From: Symbiodinium natans
Lineage: Eukaryota; Sar; Dinophyceae; Suessiales; Symbiodiniaceae
Length of the DNA: 64,000 bases
Direction of reading: 5' to 3'
Assembly (NCBI GenBank): GCA_905221605.1
Contig: CAJNDS010001136.1
Coordinates: 37,501-101,500 of the forward strand
Each line of letters opens with the position of its first letter. Position 1 is the first letter of the stretch. The notes beneath the pieces are model-generated. The model was not told the DNA's origin, ran no database searches, and was given only the letters and a program-made list of their open reading frames with translations. Positions 10,707 to 21,539 of the stretch are shown here, piece after piece. A program made the position numbers and the translations under genes.

Positions 10707-10719
10707 ACGCGTCGACCCA

Positions 10720-11865
10720 GCACATGCAAGGAGGACGTGCGCAAGGATGGAGCACGTTGCGCCACCTGCGACGTGAAGGGAAAGGCCTATCTCGTGAAAC
10801 TTAGCTTAGCTTATAGACCTGCAGACTGCGCATCTATACAAGCAGAAGCTTGGGTCTGGTTCTGGGACAGTTCTCAGGGTGCTGCCAAGCACTTGAGGGT
10901 TTTGCGAATTCCAACGCAGTTCCAGAGAAATGCCGCCTCGCAAAAGACAGGCAAGGCCGGCGGCTTCGCTGCTGCCACATTGAGTTCTGGGCAAAGCAGG
11001 CGTCAGGCTCCCAGGGTAGGGGACTTAGGGCGTTGAAGGGCTTGTAACGGAGACTCACGTGGTTTAAGGGAGAACTCTGATTGGGGTAACGTGGTTTAGG
11101 GGACAGGCCCGGGTACTCTAGGTTAGGGTGCGCTGCAGCGCTTAGGAGCAGATGGGGGGCCTCCGTGGAGCTTGGGCTTTGCAAGTAGGCAGGAGGGCTT
11201 GGTAGGGTTCAGGTGTGGTCGGGAGGGTCGTACTTGGAGACCTCCTTGAACATTTGGGTCATTGCCCGGAACCATCCCATTCTCCATCCCCTATCCAAAA
11301 CCCTAAACCCGAACAGCAGGATTAACTGTGTCTTGTCGTCGTTTCATTTGGGGGGTGTCGGGGGGTCGAACCTTAAACATAAGCCCGACTTGTGACTTCT
11401 CGCCGGGCCTTGCTGGTTGGCGCCCATAGCTGCAGCCGTAGCCTGGGCCAGCAGGTCAGCCTACTAGCACGCGCACGCGGACAAGCATCCTTGGGAACGT
11501 AGGCGCTGGGTCCTGGACAGCATGAAGGGAGGGGAACTTCTTGGGAAGATCTTTCCAAATTGTCCCACAGCGGCACGTCAAACGCTATGACACGAATCCG
11601 CCTGCCACATGGTGGCCAGCTCAGCACGAAGGGCGGAGACCTGGCAGAAGGGAAGACGCTCAAGCAGGAAACCTCTTATAGGATGCATTCGCGCAACTAA
11701 ATTTTCAGCTCATTGCAAATGCAAGGCAGCGCCGGCCTCGCTTCGAGACTCCGCCAGCTCGGCCTCCCAAGCAGGCCGGCCAGAACATATTCCACTTCAC
11801 TTCGTATTCCTAGTCTGGTTGAGGGATGAGGTTGACTTGTCTGTCGGACGCTCGATGACCATTTC
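10720..11865. other. unique region without a supportable gene
   Basis: Several open frames of 60-116 codons overlap on both strands. None has a recognisable motif or a composition clearly better than its shadows. Confidence 0.4.
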
Positions 11866-11867
11866 CG

Positions 11868-12135
11868 GGTAGGGTTTAGGGTTTAGGGTTTAGGGTTTAG
11901 GGTTTAGGGTTTAGGGTTTAGGGTTTAGGGTTTAGGGTTTAGGGCTGAGGGCTTCGGGTTTAGGGTTTAGGGTTTAGGTTGTAGGGTTTGGGGTTTGGGG
12001 TTTAGGGTTGAGGGTCAGGGTTTAGGGTTTAGGGTTTAGGGTTTAGGGATTAGGGTTTAGGGTTTAGGGTTTAGGGTTTAGGGTTTGGGGTTTGGGGTTT
12101 GGGGTTTAGGGTTAGGGTTTAGGGTTTAGGGTTCT
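11868..12135 (+). repeat. long TTTAGGG array (about 265 bp)
   Basis: Starts as eleven perfect units, then TTTGGGG, TTGAGGG and other variants in blocks. Confidence 0.95.
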
Positions 12136-12397
12136 CACCACAAGCGGTGCACAGTCGCTGCAGGGGAGAACCCGAACTTCGACGTATCTGAGATGGAACC
12201 GGCTTGTGTTCTTGGGTTCGCTGGTCGTTTCCTCGGCCTTGTTTTGAACTCCAAAACTCCGAACCCGAAGGCCTGCTTCCACCCGATCCCATCCAACCTC
12301 AATTCAAAGGATCCAACTCTCAATACCCCAGAACAAGTTCTAGGCATGTTCGGGTTATGGTCTGGGGCTAGGGGTTTAGACACTGAGCAGGTGGCTC

Positions 12398-12600
12398 TTG
12401 TCAAACGCGTGCCTGCAGGTGGGCAAGTGACGCCCGCGCCAGCAGTGCCTGAGCCCGAAGTGTGGACGCTGACATGTTCCAGTCACGTGCAAAAAGCTGC
12501 GCACCTGCACAGCCATGCTGTGCGCCGCCGCGGCAATGCGGCTGGCAACGGCCTGGCTGCACTACCATCTGGAAGGGATCCTCAGGCCTAACCCTGCTGC
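12398..12600 (-). CDS. coding-like island (possible exon)
   Basis: Minus frame has a protein-like segment QLFARDWNMSASTLRAQALL then ARASLAHLQARV. One plus frame is also open over much of it. No domain recognised. Confidence 0.3.
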
Positions 12601-12619
12601 AGGGGTCAGCTACAGTCAT

Positions 12620-13165
12620 ACATAGCTAAGTCTTGCACCCCCATCCCGGGTTTCAAGATTTATGGCTGTGTCCGTCCTTGCTTTGGGTTGGAACTGTAAG
12701 TTCTTGTTGGAACTGTAAGTTCTTACGCAAGAAGGGTAAACGTGCGGGCTTGTGGCGACCCAACTAGTCATAAACTTTGTTGGCTGAGACGGCAGGATGC
12801 GTTGTGGCTTCTGAGGTCTACCTTGGTTCCAACCTCCTCGCGGTGTTAGCTGGAAGGTCTTGGGTAGGAGGCACTAATGGGTACCTTTGTTTGTGTGGTT
12901 TGGTGGCTTGCCTGGTTGTGTCAAGTTCCAGTGTCTACCCACATGGGAACTCGTGTTATGACAGATCGTCTTTGTTTGCAAGAGTGGCTAAACTGTCCTG
13001 GTAGCAGTGCATTTCCCAAAAGGGCTCTGTGGGAAAGGAGTGGCAATAGAGCTGGCTTGAAGTTGGCAGATTGCAAAGAGTTGGCGCTCCCTATAGATCC
13101 ATGAGAGCTCCACGGGGGTATCGTTCACCAACTGCATCAGGGCTCCGAACTATCTACGTTACGCA
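12620..13165. other. unique region, nothing supportable
   Basis: Contains an imperfect tandem pair GGAACTGTAAGTTCTTG at about 12690-12725. No convincing coding frame. Confidence 0.4.
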
Positions 13166-13167
13166 CC

Positions 13168-13942
13168 ATGCTGATTGTGAAAGGTTTTGCGCAGCAGAAG
13201 CTCATTTCAATGGGCGCCCAAGACCAAAGACTTTCACAGCTTGTGCTCACACTGCGTGATGACGTCAGCCATATGGATGAGAGTGGGGCAATCACACTTA
13301 TGAATTTGGCTTTGGACGAGGCTGATTTCCTGCGCAGGTCGTTTGACAACTCCGAGCTAGAGCTGAAGCAAAATTAGTTGTCTACTTCGAGCTCCGGGAA
13401 GTTGACGCGGCAGCGGCCGATCAGAAATCCTACGCCAGCGCGGCGGCCTTTAGTTGCTACACTGAAGCTCTCATCGAAACAGCTGGCCTCACGGATCAAA
13501 CTGTTTCGCATAAAGTTGTTTACGGGAGCGGGTATGTGATGCGCAGATATGCGCAGAGCGTTGGTGCCAACAACAGCCTGGAATCTTCCACACAGCAGGT
13601 CGGGGCAAAATTCTGCGCAAATCATCCTCTTGGGTGCATTTGCAACACAAGGTGCAAAGTACATTCGCGTTGAAGACGCTCACATCGCTGAAGCTAGGAA
13701 ATATTGGCTTGCTGGTGATCCGCAGCTTGATGGGAGAATATCGGGATGAAGTGTATCATTTCCGCATTTCAGGCTTCCCGTCAGGCGTGTCATTCCCCGA
13801 TATCTTGAGTGCCACTCGGTCCTTTGGGTGGAGTGTGATCCCGATGCAAGAATTGGCCATCGCAATTGTGGCTAACCAACCTGGCCCCACAAAGGGACCA
13901 CAATTTGGAGAACTGACCATACGCAAACCTCAACAACGGTGA
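13168..13942 (+). pseudogene. fragmented coding region, possibly retroelement-derived
   Basis: Coding-like pieces lie in three plus frames. 13168-13377 reads QQKLISMGAQDQRLSQLVLT, then DESGAITLMNLALDEADFLR. A second frame from about 13360 reads LVVYFELREVDAAAADQKSY. 13634-13942 reads ISGFPSGVSFPDILSATRSF, then GWSVIPMQE. Aromatic-Gly-Trp followed by a short basic/hydrophobic strand is seen in ORF1-like proteins of dinoflagellate retroelements, but I cannot confirm that. Alternatively these are exons with unseen introns. The frame changes make an intact gene unlikely. Confidence 0.3.
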
Positions 13943-13949
13943 CCGCCCC

Positions 13950-14460
13950 CACCTCCCGTTCACGAGATGGGGACTGCGCAGATCTGCAGCGCGCGCAGCT
14001 GGCCAGCCTCAACAAGACTGTCTTGCTTGGCCGGAATTCTTCGAGAGTGGGTAGTGGGAGCTAGATGGGCGAGGAGAGTAGACGAGAGGAGACGAGGTCG
14101 GATGTAGCGCTCAATGTCACAGAGGGATTTGGGCCGAGGGTAGAATGTGCTTAAAGCTCATGGTTTCAGGCGTGAACCGTCCAGGGTCAGAATGAAGGTC
14201 GATGATAACTTTAACCCAGAACGATGCAAAAAGAACTTCAGCCTCCCACAAAATCAACGATTGAGGCCCCCACAAGGGCCTGTACTTGGGCCTGGCACAG
14301 CTCGGCGTTTGACAAACAATCAATTCACGTAAAAAGGCCACGCATCCCGAAAAAATCGGCGAATTCATCGGGAGAAGAGCTTCAAGATTTTGTTGACGGA
14401 TGACTGGAGGGCATGCCTTCGGCTTAGGCTTTAAGGTTGGAGGGGGGGTTACACCCTAGA
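13950..14460. other. unique region, nothing supportable
   Basis: No telomeric repeats until 14450 and no convincing coding frame on either strand. Confidence 0.35.
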
Positions 14461-14474
14461 CCCTAAACCCTAAC

Positions 14475-14590
14475 ATTTCTCAGGGTCGAGGTTCTGCGCT
14501 TTTTTGGGAGCCCTCTCCTGAAGACCGAGGCCCTGGCCCTCAAAGCTTCAAGTTCCCCCTGCGGAATTTCTGCCGCCTGGCCGCGGGCTT
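14475..14590 (-). CDS. coding-like island (possible exon)
   Basis: Minus frame reads RGQAAEIPQGELEALRARAS then VFRRGLPKKRRTSTL, helical and basic. No family recognised. Confidence 0.35.
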
Positions 14591-14839
14591 TAGGTTTTTG
14601 GGTTCCAGGTTTGGGGCTTTGCTCCTTTTGAAACCAGGCTCCCCGAAGGGGCAGAGCGCGATTCAATGTTTTAACCCACCACCTGGAAACAGAAATCTGC
14701 ACAGCAAGCGTCGTCTGAGAGGCCAGTCCTGCAGCGTCCCAAACCCTAATTCGCATCGGCGCGTGTCCAACCAGTGTCCCTCAGTCTAGACTGGAACAAG
14801 CAAGGAGCGTGCCTACAAGTAACTACCATCCCTCATTTC

Positions 14840-15265
14840 TCGGGTAGGGGCGGTTAGGGACGGAGCGTGTGTTTATGGAAGAAACGCACCGAAGCCACTA
14901 GCATCCCTCCTGTATGGAATACGGAAGGAGGCAAAGACCTACTTCGGGAGCTTCAATTTGGAGCCTGCGAAGGCCCAGCCGTCATGGCCGGCGCCTCTCC
15001 TTGCTGGCTAGGCGCCTGGCGGCTTTGGGCTTCATGGTTCTAGGGTTTGGGGCTTTAGGGTTTGAGCGGCCTATCATGCAGTCTGAAACCGTCATCAGCA
15101 TTGGCGTGTGTCTAACTAGCGTCGGTTAGGGACGGAGCGTGTCTACCATCCCTCGTTTATGGAGTAGGAAATGCACCACAAATGACCACAGCTCAATCGC
15201 ATCCAATCGCATCCCTCCTGTAGGGAGCACGGACGGAGCAAAACGCACCAGCATCCTTCATTCAA
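14840..15265. repeat. diverged direct repeat, GTTAGGGACGGAGCGTGT unit
   Basis: The block starting GTTAGGGACGGAGCGTGT occurs near 14851 and again near 15123. Each copy is followed by ...GCATCCCTCCTGTA and a GGA-rich end, and each is preceded by a related GCGTGTC(C/T)AAC(C/T)AG motif (14760, 15105). The second copy is longer. Confidence 0.6.
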
Positions 15266-15349
15266 AGGCAAAGATTTATCCAGGGCCTCTGCATCGGCCG
15301 AGAAAAACTGGAGAAACCTCGGGCAAAAGCTGTCACGTAATGTTGGCGT

Positions 15350-16250
15350 GAGACGAGAGGCCTAGCACAGGCTGCAACCCAAAACCTAAAACCTGAACAG
15401 GACGGCCTTTCAAGTCCTTCCATGGCAAGCTACTTCGCCCCCCCCCCCGTCTCGGCCACGCACCAAGGCCATAGCCAGCCCTGCGTCTCGCGCTCAGGTT
15501 TAGGGGTTGAAGAGGGAGGGGAGGGGCAGCGATGCAAGTTTGAGGAGCTTGAAGGGTTCGTTTGGCTGCTCCCCAATGGCCAAAGCCCACGGTTTTCAGG
15601 GACAGCTCAATGTGTAGGATTCCTCCCGGCCCGGAACCCCACTCCCTAAACTCCAAACCCTGAAATTCCGAACTGGAACTCATGCCTGAAACGATGGGAT
15701 GTGGGTTAAAGGCGTCTGGTTTAGGAGCTGGCACGAGTTTTCGAACATCATGCTGCCACACGCATTCCGAAGTTCCGGGGTTTTGAGCAGGCTCAGTTGT
15801 GTCTCTTTCCCAAAAGACATAGTTCTAGTAATGGAACTCACACAACCCATTGCAAAAATTGTGGAATTCTAACCAATGCAGTTTAAACTGTCTTGTCGAT
15901 CAAGACGAAACAAGCCATAAATCGTTTGCCTTTCCCGGAAATGGAAGGAAACACGTTGAGCGAAGAAACCAACAGTTTGAAGATCACTAGGAGTGAAAAT
16001 CGTCAGGGGGCCCCTGACCCAAACTCGTCTCTCAAATGTGCAACGAGTCTGAGGTCCTGAAAAAAACACCGGAATCGGTCACAACATTCTCGTGTATACC
16101 AGTGGTGGCCACGCTAGATGTATGGGAGGAGGGTGACTCAGAAAGAGCAGTCGCGGAGAATTCAGAAACAGGCTCGAAAGCGCCGAGAGAAAGCCAACAA
16201 CCGGGGAAGAGGTCAGCAAACAATAGACACTAAACTAGGAAGCAACACAC
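15350..16250. other. unique region, nothing supportable
   Basis: Overlapping open frames up to 142 codons exist on both strands with no motif; a short CCCTAAA-like patch is at 15645. Confidence 0.35.
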
Positions 16251-16304
16251 AACATCAAAAACGGTGAGCAACCGATTCGAACGAGAGGCGGAAAGAAAAA
16301 CAAA

Positions 16305-16365
16305 ACCAACACACACACACACACAGCTCTGTATACATATATATATATATATATACGTGTATATA
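16305..16365 (+). repeat. (AC)n followed by (AT)n microsatellite
   Basis: About eight AC units, then about nine AT units after a short spacer. Confidence 0.9.
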
Positions 16366-16779
16366 GACACATGCAAACGAGGCAGCAAGAAAAGAGAGTA
16401 GCAGAGCAGCAGCAGCAGCAGACCCATGACCAGTACCAGCGGCAGCAGCAAGCACCACCCGAAGCGCAGGCAGCGGGACGGAGATGCTGCAGTCCACTGT
16501 TGTCTACCTTGATTGCGGCAAGTTTTCCGGACTTCCTGAAACTTGTTGTCCCTGTTTTCCGAGCAAGTCCTCCGGCCCTAAACTCTAAACCCTAAACCCT
16601 AAACCCTAAACCTGCTTTTCTGAACTCTCTTCGCCCAAGATGAAGCGCGCCGCAACATTCTGGCCTCCCGGAGCTTCAGGCTGGCAGCCACGACCTTCAA
16701 AAGTTTGGGGCTTCGGGTTGAAGCTACAGGGTTTAGGGTTTAGGGTTTAGGGTTTAGGGTTTAGGGTATAGGGTTTTAA

Positions 16780-18370
16780 GTTGCTGTTGAAATCATCGAG
16801 GAAGCTTCTGACAACAGGGGTTCACTCGCATCCTGGACTTCATGCAGCTAGCGGATCATGGGGCATGTCGACTTTGAGAAAAACATGCCGTGCGTTTGGA
16901 AGCTTAGATCCCCAACAACGGCCCAGTTTTTTAGAGAATTCGGACACCAGGAGATTGATCCGAAATAAAGCTACGGTGGAGTGCTGTGCGAATCAACCAC
17001 CTCGCGAAGGTGTAACCTCCGAAGATCGATACTCGCAACCTCGGTGGCTAGTTCTAGCAGTTCTGGTCATGAGGTGCTTGTGGCACTTGTAGGCATTTGC
17101 AGGCAACGCGCAACAATAAAGCAGTACATAGTGCACATAGGGATATACTTGCAGCTGACGAGTGTCCCCGCCGCCATGTGATGACACTCGACCAGGTCGG
17201 ACCCATAACAAAAGAACTCCCCCTCCACCTCGCCTCCGCGAAGATGTCGCCCCCCATCGGCTCGCCGAAGCCTTTGGCGTCAGACATAGCTTACACGGTG
17301 GGCTGCGTGTCCACAGACTCCGCATTGCATTGCACATCAGCCTATTTAAGGATCCTGCCGAACGTCTCGCCATTGGCGATGTCGGCCCCGATCCTGGCAT
17401 ATGCAGATGAATATGAGTGTGGCTCAAAAGGCCGAACCGACAACATCAAGCCCACAACATGCACGATGCAAAGACGTGGATGGCTGCCAAAACAGCGGGA
17501 TTCTCGTAGCAAGCCAGCTAGTCAACGTTCGTGTGTTGCAGCGACGGTGATGCTGATCATCCAGAAGCCGACCCTTATCCCCAAAGAAAGCATGCCGCGG
17601 CCGCTCACGGGCGAGCCTTTCTTCATACTCCACCAGCCTCGGCGAAGGGATCCAAGTTTGAACCCTCGCCAGACCGCTACAACAAGAGCAACTATACATA
17701 CTATACAAGACCAACACGTAGAAAGAACTCAGCATTATCGAGCAAACTGCATTCCTCTTTCTAGCATGCTGGTGCCAAAAAACTAGTTGGCACATTCATC
17801 CTTCTTGTAGTGGTCCCTGTTGCCAAGGAAAGACGTTACACATTCCCCTGAACCCAAGCATAACCTGCACCCTCAACTGCATCCTACCCAGCAGGTTCGA
17901 AGAAACAGAAGGCGACCCAAAATACAAGAGGAACAATTTCATAGCTGATTCCTCTTCGAATATGGCAATGGTCCTAGATTCGGGCTTGACAATGAAAAAC
18001 GTAGCAGAAGCAACGATCGCGATCGTAGCTTCCAGAGCCGATGTCTGCTCCATCTATTTGCATGATGCTCACACGCTGCATGGATCGTGGCTCAGGCTCC
18101 TGAACTGCCAGCACCAGAAAGTATCCCAATTCCAAAACCCGAAAAAATTCTAAATCACATGAAAGCTTGGAGCCATCGGCCAATCCAATTCAAGTCGAGT
18201 GAAATCCTCATTGCTCCACACTCTGTCCCGACCCTGACAACATCAGATGCAAGGTGATTAGGCAAAGGCCAAAAAGGCTCTGAGAGAATCTCCCTGTTGT
18301 TTCTTTCCTCGGGGTCGACCTGACGAACGTTGATACGGAAAAACCAAAGCCCAAACACACCTGGGAACCA
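16780..18370. other. unique region with only weak coding signal
   Basis: The longest frame (plus 17097-17786, 229 codons) overlaps an open minus frame of 144 codons and has an ordinary composition. I do not recognise either and treat both as unproven. Confidence 0.35.
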
Positions 18371-18884
18371 AACTCGACGTCGACCCTAAACCCTAAGCCC
18401 TAAATCCTAAACCCTTTCAGGCCCACGCAGTGCGCAATCGTCGAGGCAGCGCTTTGGCTTCTGAGCGCATGGCGGGCTTTGAGTGGTTTTCTGAGCAGAA
18501 GTGAAAATGGGGTTTATCCGGAGCTACAGCAAGATCCAAGCCCAAAACCTTCGGAGCCCTAAACGCTCCACAACCCTGAAAACCCTGAAAGCCCCAAAAA
18601 CCCCAAACTCCAAGACTAAAAACACCCTAAACCCTAAAACCTAAACCCTAAACCCTAAACCTGAATGTGATGATCTTCCCGGCGATCTCAGGCGTTGAGG
18701 GCTTTTAGTTATGGAACTTACCGGCAAACAAGGGGTTCTGAGGATTATGAGGGGTCTAACTCACCTCTTCCAAGACTCTTGAACCCGCAGAGTTGGCCCT
18801 GTCGAGGTTGAGCGTAAATCCAAGTTGCTGACACTTCCCCGTACCATGAACCGCCCGAACTCAAAAAACAAACACACACACAGT

Positions 18885-18900
18885 GTGTGTGTGTGTGTGT
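18885..18900 (+). repeat. CACACA...GTGTGT short palindromic microsatellite
   Basis: ACACACACACAG directly followed by TGTGTGTGTGTGT (about 18871-18900), able to fold back. Confidence 0.8.
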
Positions 18901-19035
18901 AAAATTGCTGAACTACTGGAACGCCAGCACTTTGCAGGGTTGGTGAGGGGGCCGTCTGACCGGGCTTTGATCCTGCGACGTCTGGGGCGCTGGCGCCGGG
19001 ACGCCTGCATGTCCTTGGGTGTCTTTTACTACAAC

Positions 19036-19138
19036 TTGCTTAAGAAGCCCGAAAACAACAAAACAAAAAACTATTCTTCCTTATTAAGGGCAATATAGGG
19101 ATTGTTTTTGTTCTATTCTTTTGGGGTTCTTAAGCAAA
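19036..19138. mobile_element. foldback (MITE-like) element, family C copy 1
   Basis: About 103 bp. Left end TTGCTTAAGAAGCCCGAAAA, right end CTTTTGGGGTTCTTAAGCAA, inverted complements with two mismatches or gaps. The interior is A/T-rich with no ORF. A second copy with the same ends is at 63352-63445. Confidence 0.75.
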
Positions 19139-19144
19139 TAGTCT

Positions 19145-20230
19145 AAGGGGGGCTCTGGGTGTTTGAGGTGTTCGTGTGTCGGCTGGAGGGGCCTCGAGGC
19201 TCTTTTTCATGCAACAAGAATACGGATTATGAGAACAGGGTCAGAATGCTAGTAGCAAAGTCCATGGCTGGTGTCCTCCTTCTAAGCTCCTCCCTCGAGC
19301 AAGATCGAGAAGTACCGCAAATGGGGGGCTTACCTAGAACAGCTTTTTTTTGTAAACTGAACGATAAGTCAGGAATATTCATAGCTCGACATCCGGATGC
19401 TAAAGCCCCCCATGGCTCTTTGCCATAGTTGTTGGTCGAGCTACAATGTAAGGTCTTGCGTACTGCTTTGACCTTGCAGCGATAGCCCAAGCCAGGACCC
19501 ACCACTAGGATGCACTTCTTTTACATTTTGGCTGCTCCAAGCTCATGTAGCTCCTCAGTGTCCACCTAACCTTCCCACAGCAGATATCCGCAAGAAACCG
19601 ACAGAGCATGAGCCCGCGCAGCCCTTTCATCCGGCATGTCTTCCACTCGGCCTACTCACAGCCTACAATATGCCTTGACCTTGCGCACAAATCCTCATCT
19701 CTTCCTCACTAGGCGATATGGTCAACCGCCAGGCTGCTTCATGTCAGCCCAGCGAGGGATGTCGTAGGACCCCGGCCCTGCCAAGGGAACTTCCAACATG
19801 TCAGCGCTTCAAGTCTTTCTTCGGGGGGGATCGTGAACTGACATCCCTGATGACATTGAGTCACGCAGCCGTGATCTTTGCCAATAGTTCCTTGACAAGC
19901 CTACACATTGCTTATGGACATGGACCTTCCTCGAAACTCATGAAACGCGATTCGAAACCCTGAACCCTAAACCCCCTAAACCGGAAACCCCCACACCCGT
20001 AACCCTTGACCCTAGTGCCGTGTCGAACCCACTCAAGCCAAGACCAGTAGAACCTTCTTTGGGGAAGTAAGTACTTTAAGGTTTACGGTTTAGGGTCTAC
20101 CCTGTTTGTTGTCTCGTGATGCCCCCTTTCTGCGGGGGGCCTTTGGGGTCTCGGACGCTTTCTCGAGGCTTTAACCACTTTGTAGCCCAAAAAGCTGATG
20201 TCTTCGAGGGTATATACAGAAACTGCTTCC
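19145..20230. other. unique region, nothing firmly supportable
   Basis: A plus frame at 19718-19963 contains ELTSLMTLSHAAVIFANSSL, plausible as protein but unrecognised. The rest is uninformative. Confidence 0.3.
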
Positions 20231-20234
20231 CAAT

Positions 20235-20350
20235 ATTAAGGGTTCAGGGTTCAGGCTTCAGGGTTCAGGGTTCAGGGTTCAGGGCTCAGGGTTCAGGGTT
20301 CAGGGTTTAGGGTTCAGGGTTTAGGGTTTAGGGTTTAGGGTTTAGGGCTT
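20235..20350 (+). repeat. TTCAGGG-rich telomeric array
   Basis: TTCAGGG and CTCAGGG units convert to TTTAGGG at the right end. Confidence 0.9.
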
Positions 20351-21240
20351 CTACAGCGGACACGGATGACCCCCACCCTCAACTGGGACCACAGGCACTC
20401 GTGCACTCTCGGCGCAAGCACCCTCAGCGCAAGCACTCTCAGCGGTCCTGGTGTAGTGCAGTTCTTGGACGGGCCTGCAAAAGGGCTGTTCAGGTTTAGG
20501 GTTAGGGCCTCATGCCAGGGAACCTTGTAACGATGTGGCCGTAAACACGGCGAGCATCAGGGGTCAGTGCCAATACTCGACGACGTTTCCAGAGACTGCT
20601 ACAAAACTGGGACACCACCTGAGATAGATCTCAAGATGTGCTCGAGGGCTTGCTCACGTGAAGAAGTGTGACCGCAATCCTGAGCAACTGTAGCCTCAAT
20701 AGTTGGAACATGGCTTTGATGTCTCTTTTGAGGCCCAATATGCGAAAGTTATGCAGAGAATGTTCGCGAGCGAATATTGATAAGCTCTAAGACTAGCCTC
20801 AATTTTCTGTTTCTTTGAGAGACCTGCGCTGCACGAGAATTCATCCAGAAACGTCACACAAAGAACAACGAGCTGCGGGACTCCACCATACTTGCAAAGG
20901 GCACAAGTCGCGCGCACCGAGAACTACGTATCCTTACACTCAAAAACATCTGTCGATCTCCTCAAAAAGGAGTAGGTGGAAAGGGCGTTCGGCAGAGGAC
21001 AGGCAGGCGTGCAGGAGCTGATCCTGTGCGCTGGAGTGCTCAGCCACAAGGAACATGGACTCAGAGGTGAAGGGCAACAACGAAAAGCTCCCTCTGGACG
21101 TAAGCTGACGCACGGCGGCACCTTGAAGCCTCAAACGGCTTTCCGGCAAATGGAGCTGGCTCATACTCTTATGCTCTTGACGGTCAAGGTCTGGAGAACT
21201 GTATTTAAAAACCCGAAAACATCCCCAAAGCCTTTTTGAT
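20350..21240. other. unique region, nothing supportable
   Basis: Short tandem AGCGCAAGCACTCTC-like units at about 20408-20440. No convincing coding frame. Confidence 0.35.
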
Positions 21241-21244
21241 GTTT

Positions 21245-21425
21245 GTGGAGAGTCCCTGGATTGGAGTCCCCCCCCGCTTCAGGCGACTCAGGGCGGCCTC
21301 CGAAGCGCGGCGCCGCGCTTCCAAAGCCGACCTCAGCAGCGTTTTCTTTGACGCCCACATGCCCGCATAGCTGACTGAAAGCCACTCCGCAGGGGTTTGC
21401 ACAACGGTTATCCGCCTGACGTTGA
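21245..21425 (-). CDS. coding-like segment (possible exon)
   Basis: Minus frame reads TPAEWLSVSYAGMWASKKTL, then RSALEARRRASEAALSRLKR, an Arg/Ala-rich helix. Family unknown. Confidence 0.35.
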
Positions 21426-21539
21426 GGGTTTGGCTGGGTATAGGGTTCCAGGCGAAGCCCATCCCCTCGAAACCTTCTCCATGTCTACATCTCACGATTC
21501 TGCTTTTGACCCTTTTATGACGTCCAGACATCGTTTGTT

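Noticed and set aside
17097-17786. 229-codon plus ORF as a gene
   Set aside because: A minus frame of 144 codons overlaps it, composition is ordinary and no motif is seen; not supportable by eye.
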